DNA of 21,310 bases from positions 1 through 21,310 of IMG/VR virus record IMGVR_UViG_3300023284_001417; one strand, written 5' to 3'. The stretch is from a virus. Below the pieces are notes generated by a model. It did no database searches. It was not told the origin of the DNA and saw only the letters and a list, made by a program, of their open reading frames with translations. Each line of letters opens with the position of its first letter. Position 1 is the stretch's first letter. The position numbers were made by a program, and so were the translations under genes. This document shows, one piece after another, positions 1-6,196 of the stretch.

Positions 1-366
1 AACGCCGGGGTTGAAGTCGGCAAGATCGCGGCTCCCGACTATTCGGGAAGCAAGACACCCGAAGCCGCCGGTCAGGTTATTAGCGAACCCATGCGGAAAC
101 GCCTTTGGGCGATTTGCAAAAAGGGCGGGATTTCCGAAGCGGCCCTGAAGGATTATCTGGGCCGTCAACATGGGATTGAATCGTCAAAAGAAATCACCCG
201 GGGGGTTTATAACGAAATCGTAAAGTGGGCCGAAGACGTAGCGGCCGACAGAGGAAAGGGAGGGGGAACCAATGGAGAAGACAGCGGCAAGACCGGCCCC
301 GGAAGTGGCCCAGGAAATAGCGGGCGCGGCGGCGGCGGCGAGCCTGGGGATCAAAAGACTTTTTGA
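1..366 (+). CDS. C-terminal part of a single-strand DNA annealing protein (ERF/RecT-like), truncated by the window edge
   Basis: The frame is open from base 1 and ends in TGA, giving 121 visible residues; the N-terminal core lies outside the window. The visible part has the short helical tail that often follows the annealing core of phage ERF/Rad52-type and related recombinases: a stretch beginning EPMRKRLWAICKKGG, then a YLGRQHGIESSKEI segment and an EIVKWAED end. In that family this tail is thought to contact DNA or partner proteins, and the core anneals complementary strands in phage recombination. After residue 80 the tail becomes glycine- and proline-rich low complexity. The last 95 bases overlap the next gene, a nuclease, which fits an exonuclease/annealing-protein pair. 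The family call rests only on the tail and gene context. Confidence 0.55.
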   Translation, partial: NAGVEVGKIAAPDYSGSKTPEAAGQVISEPMRKRLWAICKKGGISEAALKDYLGRQHGIESSKEITRGVYNEIVKWAEDVAADRGKGGGTNGEDSGKTGPGSGPGNSGRGGGGEPGDQKTF

Positions 367-1342
367 AGAAATCAGCGACAAGCGCCGGGCCGTGTTGATG
401 AAAGACGCCGGGCCGTATTCTAAGAATCAACCAACCGCTTCAGATATTTCAGAGTGCACGCGGGAAACCGCCTTGGCGATCTTGCATTGGCGGGAACGGC
501 CCGGCTTTGACGAAAAGATTCTCGCCCGGCTTGAAATCGGGCGGGAATTCGAAGCGTCGATCATGTCAAAGCTTTTTGCCTTGGGGATTCCGATCGTTGA
601 CGTTCAATCCATCGTTGAACTGAAGGGGCGAAGCGGGAAGGTGGTTCTTCGGGGGAAGTGTGACGGCAAGGTGGAAATCAACCGGAAGCGTTACCCGTTC
701 GACATCAAAAGCTGTCACCCGAACTTTTTTCAAAGCCTGAACAGCCTTGAAGATTTTCAGCGAAACAAGTTCGCCCGGAAATGGCTTCGGCAAATTCAGG
801 TTTATGAGTTCCTATCAGACGTGGAAATGGGCTTCATTCTGCTTGTGTCACTGACAGGCGAATGGAAGTTTATTCTTGTCCAGCTTGACTACGAAGAAAT
901 GGAAGGGCTTTTCAAACAAGCCGAAGAAGCCGTTGAAGCCGTTGAAGGAGTTCGGGCCGGTTTGTCCGAAGACCTTTGCCTTCCGCCCTTCCATAAGGAT
1001 TCAAGCGTGTGCCTGAAGTGTTGGGCTTACAAGAACGTTTGTTATCCGCCGGTTGAATTTGAGGGCGGTCTTTCGGTTCTCGATGACCCCGCAACCGAAG
1101 TCAAGCTTGACCGGCTGGCCGAAGTGAAACCATTCAAGAAGGAGGCCGAACAACTTGAAAAGGAACTGAAGGCGCGATTTGAAGGCGCGGAGTTGGTCGT
1201 TGTCGGCGATTGGATTGTCAGGGGCGAAGAAAAGGTAAGGAACAACAAAGCCCAACGCGCCAAGAAAGCCAAACAAACGAAATATTGGCAGACGAAGTTC
1301 GAACGCGTTTCCGAAACCCAGGCCGAAGAAGGGGACGATTGA
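272..1342 (+). CDS. Cas4/RecB-like PD-(D/E)XK exonuclease with probable iron-sulfur cluster
   Basis: This 356-residue protein has the nuclease core in order: an acidic residue in GREFE (about 90-94), Asp131 in GKCDGK, Asp144-x-Lys146 in PFDIKS, and a RQIQVYEF helix (173-180) like the Q-x3-Y motif of RecB nucleases. Cys62 together with Cys247-x2-Cys250-x6-Cys257 matches the one-plus-three cysteine layout that holds a 4Fe-4S cluster in Cas4 and AddB. The likely role is resection of DNA ends to give the single strands used by the annealing protein just upstream. The ATG at 272 follows a strong purine-rich site (gggaggggg) but lies 95 bases inside the upstream gene. A later in-frame ATG at 398 also keeps all motifs, but its ribosome site is poorer. 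The nuclease fold is well supported; the direction and substrate of cutting are not visible. Confidence 0.75.
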   Translation: MEKTAARPAPEVAQEIAGAAAAASLGIKRLFEEISDKRRAVLMKDAGPYSKNQPTASDISECTRETALAILHWRERPGFDEKILARLEIGREFEASIMSKLFALGIPIVDVQSIVELKGRSGKVVLRGKCDGKVEINRKRYPFDIKSCHPNFFQSLNSLEDFQRNKFARKWLRQIQVYEFLSDVEMGFILLVSLTGEWKFILVQLDYEEMEGLFKQAEEAVEAVEGVRAGLSEDLCLPPFHKDSSVCLKCWAYKNVCYPPVEFEGGLSVLDDPATEVKLDRLAEVKPFKKEAEQLEKELKARFEGAELVVVGDWIVRGEEKVRNNKAQRAKKAKQTKYWQTKFERVSETQAEEGDD

Positions 1343-1343
1343 C

Positions 1344-1757
1344 ATGCTTTGGGCGGATCTGAATTGGTCGGAAAAGCAGACCATCGACAAGCTGATGATG
1401 GGTTGGGAGTTGGCCCATTGTCCCGGTTACCCAACCCCCGGCTTCTATCTTCACAAAGGGGACTTCGGGCGGGAAGACCGGTTGACACGGATTAGGGATG
1501 ATTTGTTCTTGTCCCTTCGCGAAAAGAAGCTTTTGATCGGCATGGACGGCGAAAGCGGGGATCATCGTTGGTCCCCGACTCTATTGGCGCAAGAAATATA
1601 CCGGGCCATTGGTTCGACTCCGTTCAACCCAAGCCTCAAATCGGGGCCGGTTTGGGATATTGCTTTGACCCCGATCACCCAGCCCCCAAACCCAATCTCT
1701 GACCCGGGACAATCCGGGGCGGCTCCACCAATCTATAATTCGGAAGCGCCGTCTTAG
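1344..1757 (+). CDS. Hypothetical protein with proline-rich tail
   Basis: This protein of 137 residues starts one base after the nuclease stop, so translation is probably coupled. I do not recognise it. The first 90 residues look globular (WSEKQTIDKLMMGWELAHC, then an LREKKLLIGMDG segment), and the rest is rich in Pro, Ser and Gly and is probably disordered. The stop is TAG. If that codon were read through, the frame would continue 28 codons to a TGA at 1842-1844 that overlaps the next start in the usual ATGA fashion; this is listed as a finding. Confidence 0.6.
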   Translation: MLWADLNWSEKQTIDKLMMGWELAHCPGYPTPGFYLHKGDFGREDRLTRIRDDLFLSLREKKLLIGMDGESGDHRWSPTLLAQEIYRAIGSTPFNPSLKSGPVWDIALTPITQPPNPISDPGQSGAAPPIYNSEAPS

Positions 1758-1840
1758 GGGGGAGGCCAAGCGCCAAGCATGGGGCGCGGGCCGGGTGAAC
1801 CATGTTTCCGGCCCCAATCCCCCTTTATGAATGGGGACCA

Positions 1841-2158
1841 ATGAAAAGGCAAAATGCGCCATACGTGAAAGCCCGGACAATCCGCCTTAAAGATATGGCC
1901 CAAGACATAGGCTTTCGAATTTGGAAGCAATTACCGACCCGAGATCCGGAAATGCGAGTTCTGATAACGGCAAGGGTTTCTTTGGCTTTCGCCGATATTT
2001 CAGAAAGCGTTAGGATTTGCATTCATTGCGGTTCGGTTTTTTGGGGGATCAAGCGTCAAGCCTATTGTGATCGCAAGTGTTCCCAGGTGGTTCGAACGAG
2101 ACGGCTTAGAGAAAGGGACAAGAGGAACCATGCAACCCATCAAGATCATGGGTCTTGA
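1841..2158 (+). CDS. Small zinc-ribbon protein
   Basis: This protein has 105 residues. A possible treble-clef or ribbon zinc site lies in the C-terminal third: Cys60-x2-Cys63, then Cys76-x3-Cys80, followed by a very basic helix (RTRRLRERDKR). The CxxC...YCDxxC layout resembles the C-terminal zinc motif of CGNR-type and related nucleic-acid-binding proteins. The same pattern occurs in the gene at 4396-4683. I chose ATG 1841 because GGGGAC precedes it at good spacing; the longer ATG at 1802 has no ribosome site and would add 13 proline-rich residues. The end overlaps the RuvC-like gene by 29 bases. Nucleic-acid binding is an inference from the motif and charge. Confidence 0.65.
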   Translation: MKRQNAPYVKARTIRLKDMAQDIGFRIWKQLPTRDPEMRVLITARVSLAFADISESVRICIHCGSVFWGIKRQAYCDRKCSQVVRTRRLRERDKRNHATHQDHGS

Positions 2159-2603
2159 TTTGTCGATCGCGGAAACCGGGATCGCCGTTATTGAACGGGA
2201 TGGGTGTATTGACACGATCGCCATGGCCCAAACCATCAAGACCAACCCCCGTCATTCCTACGGGGCGCGGCTGGCCGTCATAGCCGATTCACTTTGGGCG
2301 GCGATCGTTAATATGAAACCCGGTAAAGCGATCCTTGAAGCGCCCTTCATTCACATGGACCACCCAAGGGGATCGATCCCGTTGTTTGGGGTTCATGGAG
2401 TTGCGAAGCTTATTCTTCACCGGGTCGGTGTTCCCTATCATGACAAACTTTCCCCGAAGGAGTTGAAGAAATTTGTCGCCGGGCATGGGGACGCGGACAA
2501 GGCTGAAATGGTGAGGGCCATTGATTTCATGTTCAATTTGAAGGTCATAAATCACAACACGGCGGAAGCGTTGGGGTTGGCGCTTTGGGGGTTGGCGCAT
2601 TGA
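2130..2603 (+). CDS. RuvC-like Holliday junction resolvase (RNase H fold)
   Basis: This protein has 157 residues, the usual size for RuvC. It opens with the first RuvC strand and catalytic Asp10 (IMGLDLSIAETG). It then has Glu70 in ILEAPF, the Lys-rich K-x2-K-x2-AGHGDADKAEM segment typical of RuvC (residues 110-127), and a last acidic position, Glu146, in NHNTAEALGLAL. Standard RuvC has two aspartates (D-x-A-D) in this last motif; here the first position is Asn/His and only Glu146 is acidic. The role would be cutting branched DNA made by recombination or replication before packaging. ATG 2130 follows AGAGGAACC; the longer frame from 2067 is unlikely. It sits in the recombination module with the annealing protein and nuclease. 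Confidence 0.75.
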   Translation: MQPIKIMGLDLSIAETGIAVIERDGCIDTIAMAQTIKTNPRHSYGARLAVIADSLWAAIVNMKPGKAILEAPFIHMDHPRGSIPLFGVHGVAKLILHRVGVPYHDKLSPKELKKFVAGHGDADKAEMVRAIDFMFNLKVINHNTAEALGLALWGLAH

Positions 2604-2614
2604 AGGGGGGTGAA

Positions 2615-2833
2615 ATGACTTGGACGGTTTTTCTCGGTGAGAAGGGAGACAAAGAAGATTCCGTTGAGATTGGAAAAGGGGCTGTGGTTTTAGTTGCCAA
2701 GACTGACGGGAGTTGTGAAAGGGTCATGATTGATTCCTTTTCGCCAAACGGCAAGGCGTTTTGTCAAATGAGTTCGAGAGAAAAGGATATTTGGTTTCAA
2801 ATGGCTTGGATAGTTGATGTACTCGAAGCCTGA
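2615..2833 (+). CDS. Hypothetical small protein
   Basis: This 72-residue protein starts at an ATG behind a strong GAAGGGGGGTG site, 11 bases after the RuvC-like stop. The sequence looks like a small beta-rich domain (TWTVFLGEKGDK, then GAVVLVAKTDGS) followed by a short helix (KDIWFQMAWIVDVLEA). I see no metal site, membrane segment or signal peptide. The function is unknown. Confidence 0.6.
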   Translation: MTWTVFLGEKGDKEDSVEIGKGAVVLVAKTDGSCERVMIDSFSPNGKAFCQMSSREKDIWFQMAWIVDVLEA

Positions 2834-2845
2834 AAGGGGGTTGGA

Positions 2846-3238
2846 ATGGCACGAAGGAAGGATGAAAACATGCTCGTATCCAAGGTCGAAAAGAAGATCG
2901 TCTTGGAGTTCGAAGCGGTAACGGGGAACGTTGTTTTCAAGCTGGAAAGCAAAAGCCTTGCAACGAAGCCGAAGATCGTTGAAGCGGGGGTTCAAACCCT
3001 TGATGAAATGCTTTCAGGCATGAACGTTTTGCCGAATCATTTGGAAAACGTCTTGGACCGATGGGGCCGCAAGTTCAAGCTGAAAGACCATCTTGAAAGG
3101 ATGGAAGCCAAGCCCGCCGATATTGAAAAGATATTGGCCGCGTGGCGGGCCGAAGGGTACGCGGGAAAGGTCAAGGAAGCGCTGAAGAAACCCGGCCCCG
3201 AGGTGACCGGGAAGTCACCGGCTCAGGCGGCAAGCTAG
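2846..3238 (+). CDS. Hypothetical protein, helical C-terminal half
   Basis: This 130-residue protein starts behind GAAAGGGGGTTGG. It has a beta-like N-terminal part (KIVLEFEAVTGNVVFKLES), then amphipathic helices rich in Lys and Glu (DRWGRKFKLKDHLERM, ADIEKILAAWRAEGY). No recognised motif is present. The stop is TAG, and the frame stays open beyond it through the next gene's start at 3341, though the link segment is Arg-rich and does not look coding. Confidence 0.65.
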   Translation: MARRKDENMLVSKVEKKIVLEFEAVTGNVVFKLESKSLATKPKIVEAGVQTLDEMLSGMNVLPNHLENVLDRWGRKFKLKDHLERMEAKPADIEKILAAWRAEGYAGKVKEALKKPGPEVTGKSPAQAAS

Positions 3239-3340
3239 AGAATCAAACGGGTCGGAAGGTGGGCCGTTCGGGTTCGGTCCTTTGGGTCAAACAGGATTCC
3301 CAAAGGCCGGGCGGCCCGCCGACCGTCAGAAGGAGAACCC

Positions 3341-3574
3341 ATGACAATCGTCAATACTGACAGGTTTAGTTGTGACATTTGCGGACAGATTGGGTATGTG
3401 GAAAGAGAAAAGGGATCTCCCGGTCCGAATTGTCACCCGGAAGGTTGGGCAACGATAAGCCTTATCGAAGCAACAACAGGACTGAAGATAGAAGTATGCG
3501 GTGATCCCGCTCATCAGGGATTGACCATTAGAGACATGAAAGAAGCGGCGGCGAAGGTCAGAAAAGGATCTTGA
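3341..3574 (+). CDS. Small protein with Cys pair, possible zinc site
   Basis: This protein has 77 residues and starts at an ATG with an excellent AGAAGGAGAACCC site. It carries Cys-x2-Cys near the N terminus (FSCDICGQIG) and further Cys at NCHPEG and EVCGDP, so it may bind zinc, but the second pair is not a clean CxxC. The C-terminal DMKEAAAKVRK is helical. The stop TGA overlaps the next ATG by one base (TGATG), which indicates translational coupling. The function is unknown. Confidence 0.6.
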   Translation: MTIVNTDRFSCDICGQIGYVEREKGSPGPNCHPEGWATISLIEATTGLKIEVCGDPAHQGLTIRDMKEAAAKVRKGS

Positions 3575-3816
3575 TGGATTGGTTGAGTTTTTTAGTCGGA
3601 ATTTGGGCGGGTTGGCTTTCACTTGTCGGCTTTCTTGTGTTTTGGGATCGCCGCATTCGGCGCGTGAATTGGAAGGCCGCACTTGACATCGTTCACGCCA
3701 TTCGCGGCGGGCGGCTTTGCGCCCTTTGCGGTGCCGCGATCAATCAAGAAGACGGGCGATGTTCGGCTTGCGGATGTTCAATTACCCATGCGGGCCGTGA
3801 AGGAAGGAGGGAATAA
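3574..3816 (+). CDS. Membrane-anchored zinc-ribbon protein
   Basis: This protein has 80 residues. One hydrophobic membrane segment lies near the N terminus (FLVGIWAGWLSLVGFLVF, about residues 5-22). It is followed at once by positive charges (DRRIRR), which favours an N-outside, C-inside orientation. The cytoplasmic part ends in a rubredoxin-like ribbon, CALCG then CSACGCS (Cys-x2-Cys-x10-Cys-x2-Cys). The start is coupled to the upstream gene (TGATG) and the stop TAA shares one base with the next ATG. A membrane-tethered zinc ribbon might recruit a partner to the membrane, but nothing here identifies the partner. Confidence 0.65.
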   Translation: MDWLSFLVGIWAGWLSLVGFLVFWDRRIRRVNWKAALDIVHAIRGGRLCALCGAAINQEDGRCSACGCSITHAGREGRRE

Positions 3817-4409
3817 TGGCAACCGCTTGCCCGCTGGATTGGCCCCCCGGATACAAGAGAACAAAGGTCAGGTTGGCCGGGCGCTTCCGAACTTCGTTCA
3901 CTTCAGCGCGTGATGGCCTGTCGGATGAACTGGACCGCTTGGGGGCGAAGTACCCTATTATTTCAACCAACATTGAATTGAAGGCAAACGGGATGCCGTA
4001 TGCGGGCCGGGCCAACCCCGAAGACCCTGGGGTTGCCGTCTATTTCGAATTGACTGGTCGGACCCTATCCATTGCCTGCGATCGTTGGACACATATTCAA
4101 GACAATCTTCAAGCAATCCGCTTGACAGTCGCGGCGATGCGCGGCCTTGACCGTTGGGGCGTGTCTCAAATGATGGACCGGATGTTTCGGGGCTTTGCAC
4201 AACTGCAATCCGGGCCGGATGATTGGCGGAACATTCTCGCCCACATGGGAGACACGCCTGACAATCTGATCGAAGTCAATATCAATTACCGGCTTCTTGC
4301 CGCTGAACTTCACCCGGATCGCGGCGGAAGTCATGAAAAAATGAGCCGATTGAATCAGGCGCGGGACAACGCGATCAAAGAACTTGGGGGCTCGAATGGG
4401 GAAGCCTGA
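3816..4409 (+). CDS. C-terminal J-domain (DnaJ-like) phage protein
   Basis: This 197-residue protein starts at an ATG with AAGGAGGGAATA in front. The last third is a compact J domain: an NYRLLAAELHPDRGG segment with the His166-Pro-Asp168 motif needed to stimulate DnaK, then the ARDNAIKEL helix. The N-terminal 130 residues form a separate, unnamed region (GVAVYFELTGRTLSIACDRW, then a helix IQDNLQAIRLTVAAMRGLD). The same overall order occurs in J-domain proteins of other phages as I recall them. It may couple host DnaK to replication or virion assembly. The J domain is clear from the motif; the partner and substrate are unknown. Confidence 0.75.
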   Translation: MATACPLDWPPGYKRTKVRLAGRFRTSFTSARDGLSDELDRLGAKYPIISTNIELKANGMPYAGRANPEDPGVAVYFELTGRTLSIACDRWTHIQDNLQAIRLTVAAMRGLDRWGVSQMMDRMFRGFAQLQSGPDDWRNILAHMGDTPDNLIEVNINYRLLAAELHPDRGGSHEKMSRLNQARDNAIKELGGSNGEA

Positions 4410-4683
4410 AAAGGTGACCATCGGGGCGCGGATTCCCAGGGAATTGAAGGATGATGTTGTTGGGATTGCACGTTACCGACGGGTTTCCGTTTCATCTATG
4501 TTGGAAGCCTTCATCATCCTGGGAATCTTCACGCTTCATAAGAAGGTCGGATTTTGTCAGTATTGCGGGAAGGTCTTCATTCGAAAGCACCTGGGGGTTC
4601 TTCATTGTCAGGACCGGTGCCGGTGGAATTATTCAGGAAGGCGGCGGCGGGCGCGGGTGAGGGCCAATCTGTCAATAACTTAG
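4396..4683 (+). CDS. Ribbon-helix-helix plus zinc-ribbon protein, putative DNA-binding regulator
   Basis: This protein has 95 residues. The N-terminal half reads as a ribbon-helix-helix unit: strand KVTIGARIP, helix RELKDDVVGIARYR, then helix SVSSMLEAFIILGI. It is followed by a zinc motif, Cys54-x2-Cys57 and Cys71-x3-Cys75, and an Arg-rich tail. The cysteine spacing matches that of the protein at 1841-2158. It overlaps the J-domain gene by 14 bases, and the ATG at 4396 is preferred over an in-frame TTG at 4384. It is the last gene before a 238-base non-coding control region, which would be a sensible binding target. DNA binding is inferred. Confidence 0.6.
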   Translation: MGKPEKVTIGARIPRELKDDVVGIARYRRVSVSSMLEAFIILGIFTLHKKVGFCQYCGKVFIRKHLGVLHCQDRCRWNYSGRRRRARVRANLSIT

Positions 4684-4756
4684 ACCGGTTCGGTTCCCTT
4701 CTAAGGTAATTGACCGACAAAAAGCGATTTCCCTTTGCCTTTAAAGGCTTTTTCCC

Positions 4757-4785
4757 TTGACCTGAGTTAATCCATTTGATAGGCT
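4757..4785 (+). promoter_or_regulatory. Candidate sigma-70 promoter for the replication gene block
   Basis: TTGACC (4757-4762) is followed after 17 bases by TAGGCT (4780-4785). The -35 matches five of six consensus bases, but the -10 keeps only the most conserved T, A and T. It lies in the AT-richer part of the gap 4684-4921 and points at the gene starting at 4922, leaving a leader of about 130 bases. A short palindrome GCCTTTAAAGGC followed by five T sits just upstream (4737-4753) and may be a weak terminator of the previous block. Confidence 0.35.
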
Positions 4786-4830
4786 TGCAATCGGCAAAGA
4801 AGTTATCCAAACTGAAATGGGTTTGACGCT

Positions 4831-4893
4831 GGCCGCCCGCTGTTCGGTTTTGGGGTTTGGATAAGCCCTTTGCCGCCGATCAGTTGGGCGGCC
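4831..4893 (+). promoter_or_regulatory. Leader with two mutually exclusive hairpins before the replication gene
   Basis: The segment GGGCGGCC (4886-4893) can pair with GCCGCC at 4872-4877 (6 bp, 9-base loop). It can also pair with GGCCGCCC at 4831-4838 (8 bp, long loop). The near hairpin is followed by CTTCTTATTT, a poor but possible terminator tail. Two alternatives competing for one strand is the layout of an attenuator or antiterminator. The ribosome site AGGGGAC (4904-4910) for the next gene lies directly after it. Only complementarity is seen; no known riboswitch class is recognised. Confidence 0.3.
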
Positions 4894-4921
4894 TTCTTAT
4901 TTCAGGGGACAAAATCGACCC

Positions 4922-5464
4922 ATGGCGGCCCCCCATTGGTTCCCAAAATTAGTCAACGATTGGCTGAATGATAATCGGGTTCAGGCCATGACTTGGGAAG
5001 AACGGGGGATATATGATCACCTTCTTTGCGTGTCATGGTTGCAAGATCCACCGGGGACTTTACCCGCTAACTTGGGCCTGCTGTGTCGTTTGAGCGGCAT
5101 AAACTTCAGGGTATTAAAGCGGAATCTTTCCGGTTTAATTGGTGAATGTTGGGTCGAAGAAAGCGGAAGGTTGATCAACCTAAAGTTATTCGAAATAGGC
5201 CAAAATCAATTAGTTAAGATAAAACAACGCAAAGAAGCCGGAAGGGTCGGAGGTCTAGCAAAAGCTAGGAATTTGCTAGAGCAAAAGGCTAGCGAACGGC
5301 CTAGCGAGTCAGAATCAGAATCAGATTCAGATTCAGATTCAGATTCAAAATCAAAAGAATCTAAACCTTCCCCCCTTTCGCATGATTCGAACGGAAACCG
5401 CCCGAATCACACGACCCCCCCAGGAATGGCCCCCCGATCTTCAAGAAATCAAAACCGAACTTGA
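4922..5464 (+). CDS. DUF1376 (YdaU-like) phage replication protein, N-terminal part
   Basis: The reading gives 180 residues. The first 90 have the DUF1376 signature: PHWFPKLVNDWLNDNRV, MTWEERGIYDHLL, a WLQDPPGTLP loop and a winged-helix-like LLCRLSG region. A KQRKEAGRVGGLAKA segment follows, also typical. Phage members usually sit in replication modules, apparently as helicase-loader or DNA-binding proteins. After residue 127 the chain becomes a Ser-Glu/Asp repeat encoded by a hexanucleotide repeat. It ends in a low-complexity tail that does not look like the expected helical C-terminal domain; that domain appears in the frame that starts at 5382. Either the gene carries a one-base insertion, or the join is made by slippage or frameshifting. 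Confidence 0.7.
   Translation: MAAPHWFPKLVNDWLNDNRVQAMTWEERGIYDHLLCVSWLQDPPGTLPANLGLLCRLSGINFRVLKRNLSGLIGECWVEESGRLINLKLFEIGQNQLVKIKQRKEAGRVGGLAKARNLLEQKASERPSESESESDSDSDSDSKSKESKPSPLSHDSNGNRPNHTTPPGMAPRSSRNQNRT
5309..5356 (+). repeat. Hexanucleotide tandem repeat, 8 units, coding for Ser-Glu/Asp/Lys
   Basis: Eight consecutive 6-base units are TCAGAA twice, TCAGAT four times and TCAAAA twice. In the gene's frame they encode Ser-Glu, Ser-Asp and Ser-Lys dipeptides, a flexible linker. Because the unit is six bases, gain or loss changes linker length but never frame. The repeat lies just before the C6, C7 and C6 tracts discussed for the frame change. Confidence 0.85.
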
Positions 5465-5708
5465 AGCCCTTGAAGTCTTGCCATGGTTCGATGACACAAA
5501 ATACTGGAAGCGGCTGGATCTTGAATTCAATCCAATTCCCGATTTGGCCTATCTGGACGAACTGAAATCCTACGTGAATTGGATCACCGTCCAACCTAAG
5601 ACCCGGCAGCGCCGAGATCACAAGCGCGGCTTCCGTAATTGGTTATCGAAGGCAAAAAGGATGAAGGAAAATGACGCGCAAAGGAAGGCAATCCGCGAAG
5701 GGCGCTGA
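5382..5708 (+). CDS. Probable C-terminal domain of the replication protein in the +1 frame
   Basis: The longest ATG-started reading is 108 residues, but the frame is open from 5280, so 185 bases are open in both frames with the DUF1376 gene. The ATG at 5382 follows a C/T-rich stretch with no ribosome site. The product (WPPDLQEIKTELEALEVLPWFDD, then HKRGFRNWLSKAKRM) looks like the C-terminal helical part often found after the linker in phage replication proteins, with its basic RNWL end. Removing one base anywhere in 5280-5464 would fuse it to the DUF1376 part. It may be a separate gene, a frameshift product, or evidence of an indel in a homopolymer C tract. The end overlaps the next gene by 38 bases. 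Confidence 0.55.
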   Translation: MIRTETARITRPPQEWPPDLQEIKTELEALEVLPWFDDTKYWKRLDLEFNPIPDLAYLDELKSYVNWITVQPKTRQRRDHKRGFRNWLSKAKRMKENDAQRKAIREGR

Positions 5709-6021
5709 AGCCGATCAAGTGTGGCGCTGTGAGTTCATGGCCGCCTTTGGCCGGTGTGGATTTCCGGCGGGCATATATCCGGCGGGAAGGAAGACCGGCG
5801 GGCGTTGTTCGTACCATTACGACATCAATCCGACCTTGGCCGGTCGCGCTGAAGCCTTCGATCCCTTCGTTGCTTGGGCGGCGATCCATTACCCGGACAC
5901 GCTTTGGGCGGCCTACCCGAAAGCCCTTCTTTTTGAAATCGCCCAGGGGAAACATCATTTCGAACCCAAGGAAGGGAATCCGGCAAGGGGTTGGGCGCTA
6001 GTCAGGCATCAATCCATGTAA
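5671..6021 (+). CDS. Small Cys/His protein, probable zinc binder
   Basis: This 116-residue protein starts at an ATG with GAAGGAAA in front. The N-terminal half has Cys20, Cys29, Cys46 and His49 in the order C-x8-C-x16-C-x2-H (RCEFMAAFGRCGF, then RCSYHYD). This resembles the short zinc fingers encoded next to replication genes in many phages (a CG...pag...CxxH pattern). The second half is rich in aromatic residues and has no motif I know. Zinc binding is inferred from the four spaced ligands. It overlaps the replication gene's C-terminal reading, so it is probably in the same operon. Confidence 0.55.
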   Translation: MTRKGRQSAKGAEADQVWRCEFMAAFGRCGFPAGIYPAGRKTGGRCSYHYDINPTLAGRAEAFDPFVAWAAIHYPDTLWAAYPKALLFEIAQGKHHFEPKEGNPARGWALVRHQSM

Positions 6022-6037
6022 ACGGGGGTGAGGCTTT

Positions 6038-6124
6038 ATGCCCAAATCAACCCTGATGTGTGTTAACAAGCCGTGGTCGAAAGACCGCGATCAACCCTAT
6101 GGGGTTGACAAGGGTCGGTCATAG
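6038..6124 (+). CDS. Possible 28-residue protein in the 6022-6196 gap
   Basis: An ATG at 6038 follows GGGGGTGAGG and opens a frame of 28 codons ending in TAG. The product is polar (MPKSTLMCVNKPWSKDRDQ start) with no motif. The ribosome site is the only positive evidence. A perfect TTGACA at 6105-6110 lies inside it, but no matching -10 is found. The remainder of the gap, up to 6196, shows nothing further. Confidence 0.25.
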   Translation: MPKSTLMCVNKPWSKDRDQPYGVDKGRS

Positions 6125-6196
6125 TTCGTCCATCCTGGGGCTTGTATGGACTTCAAATGTTTAGGGAAAAGACAAGATTCCGGGGCGGGGGGTCGA

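Noticed and set aside
3142-3360. Frame of 72 residues overlapping the end of the 2846 gene
   Set aside because: Arg- and Gly-rich composition, no ribosome site, and it overlaps a well-supported gene and the ribosome site of the next one.
6105-6130. Promoter from the perfect TTGACA at 6105-6110
   Set aside because: No acceptable -10 hexamer lies 15 to 19 bases downstream.
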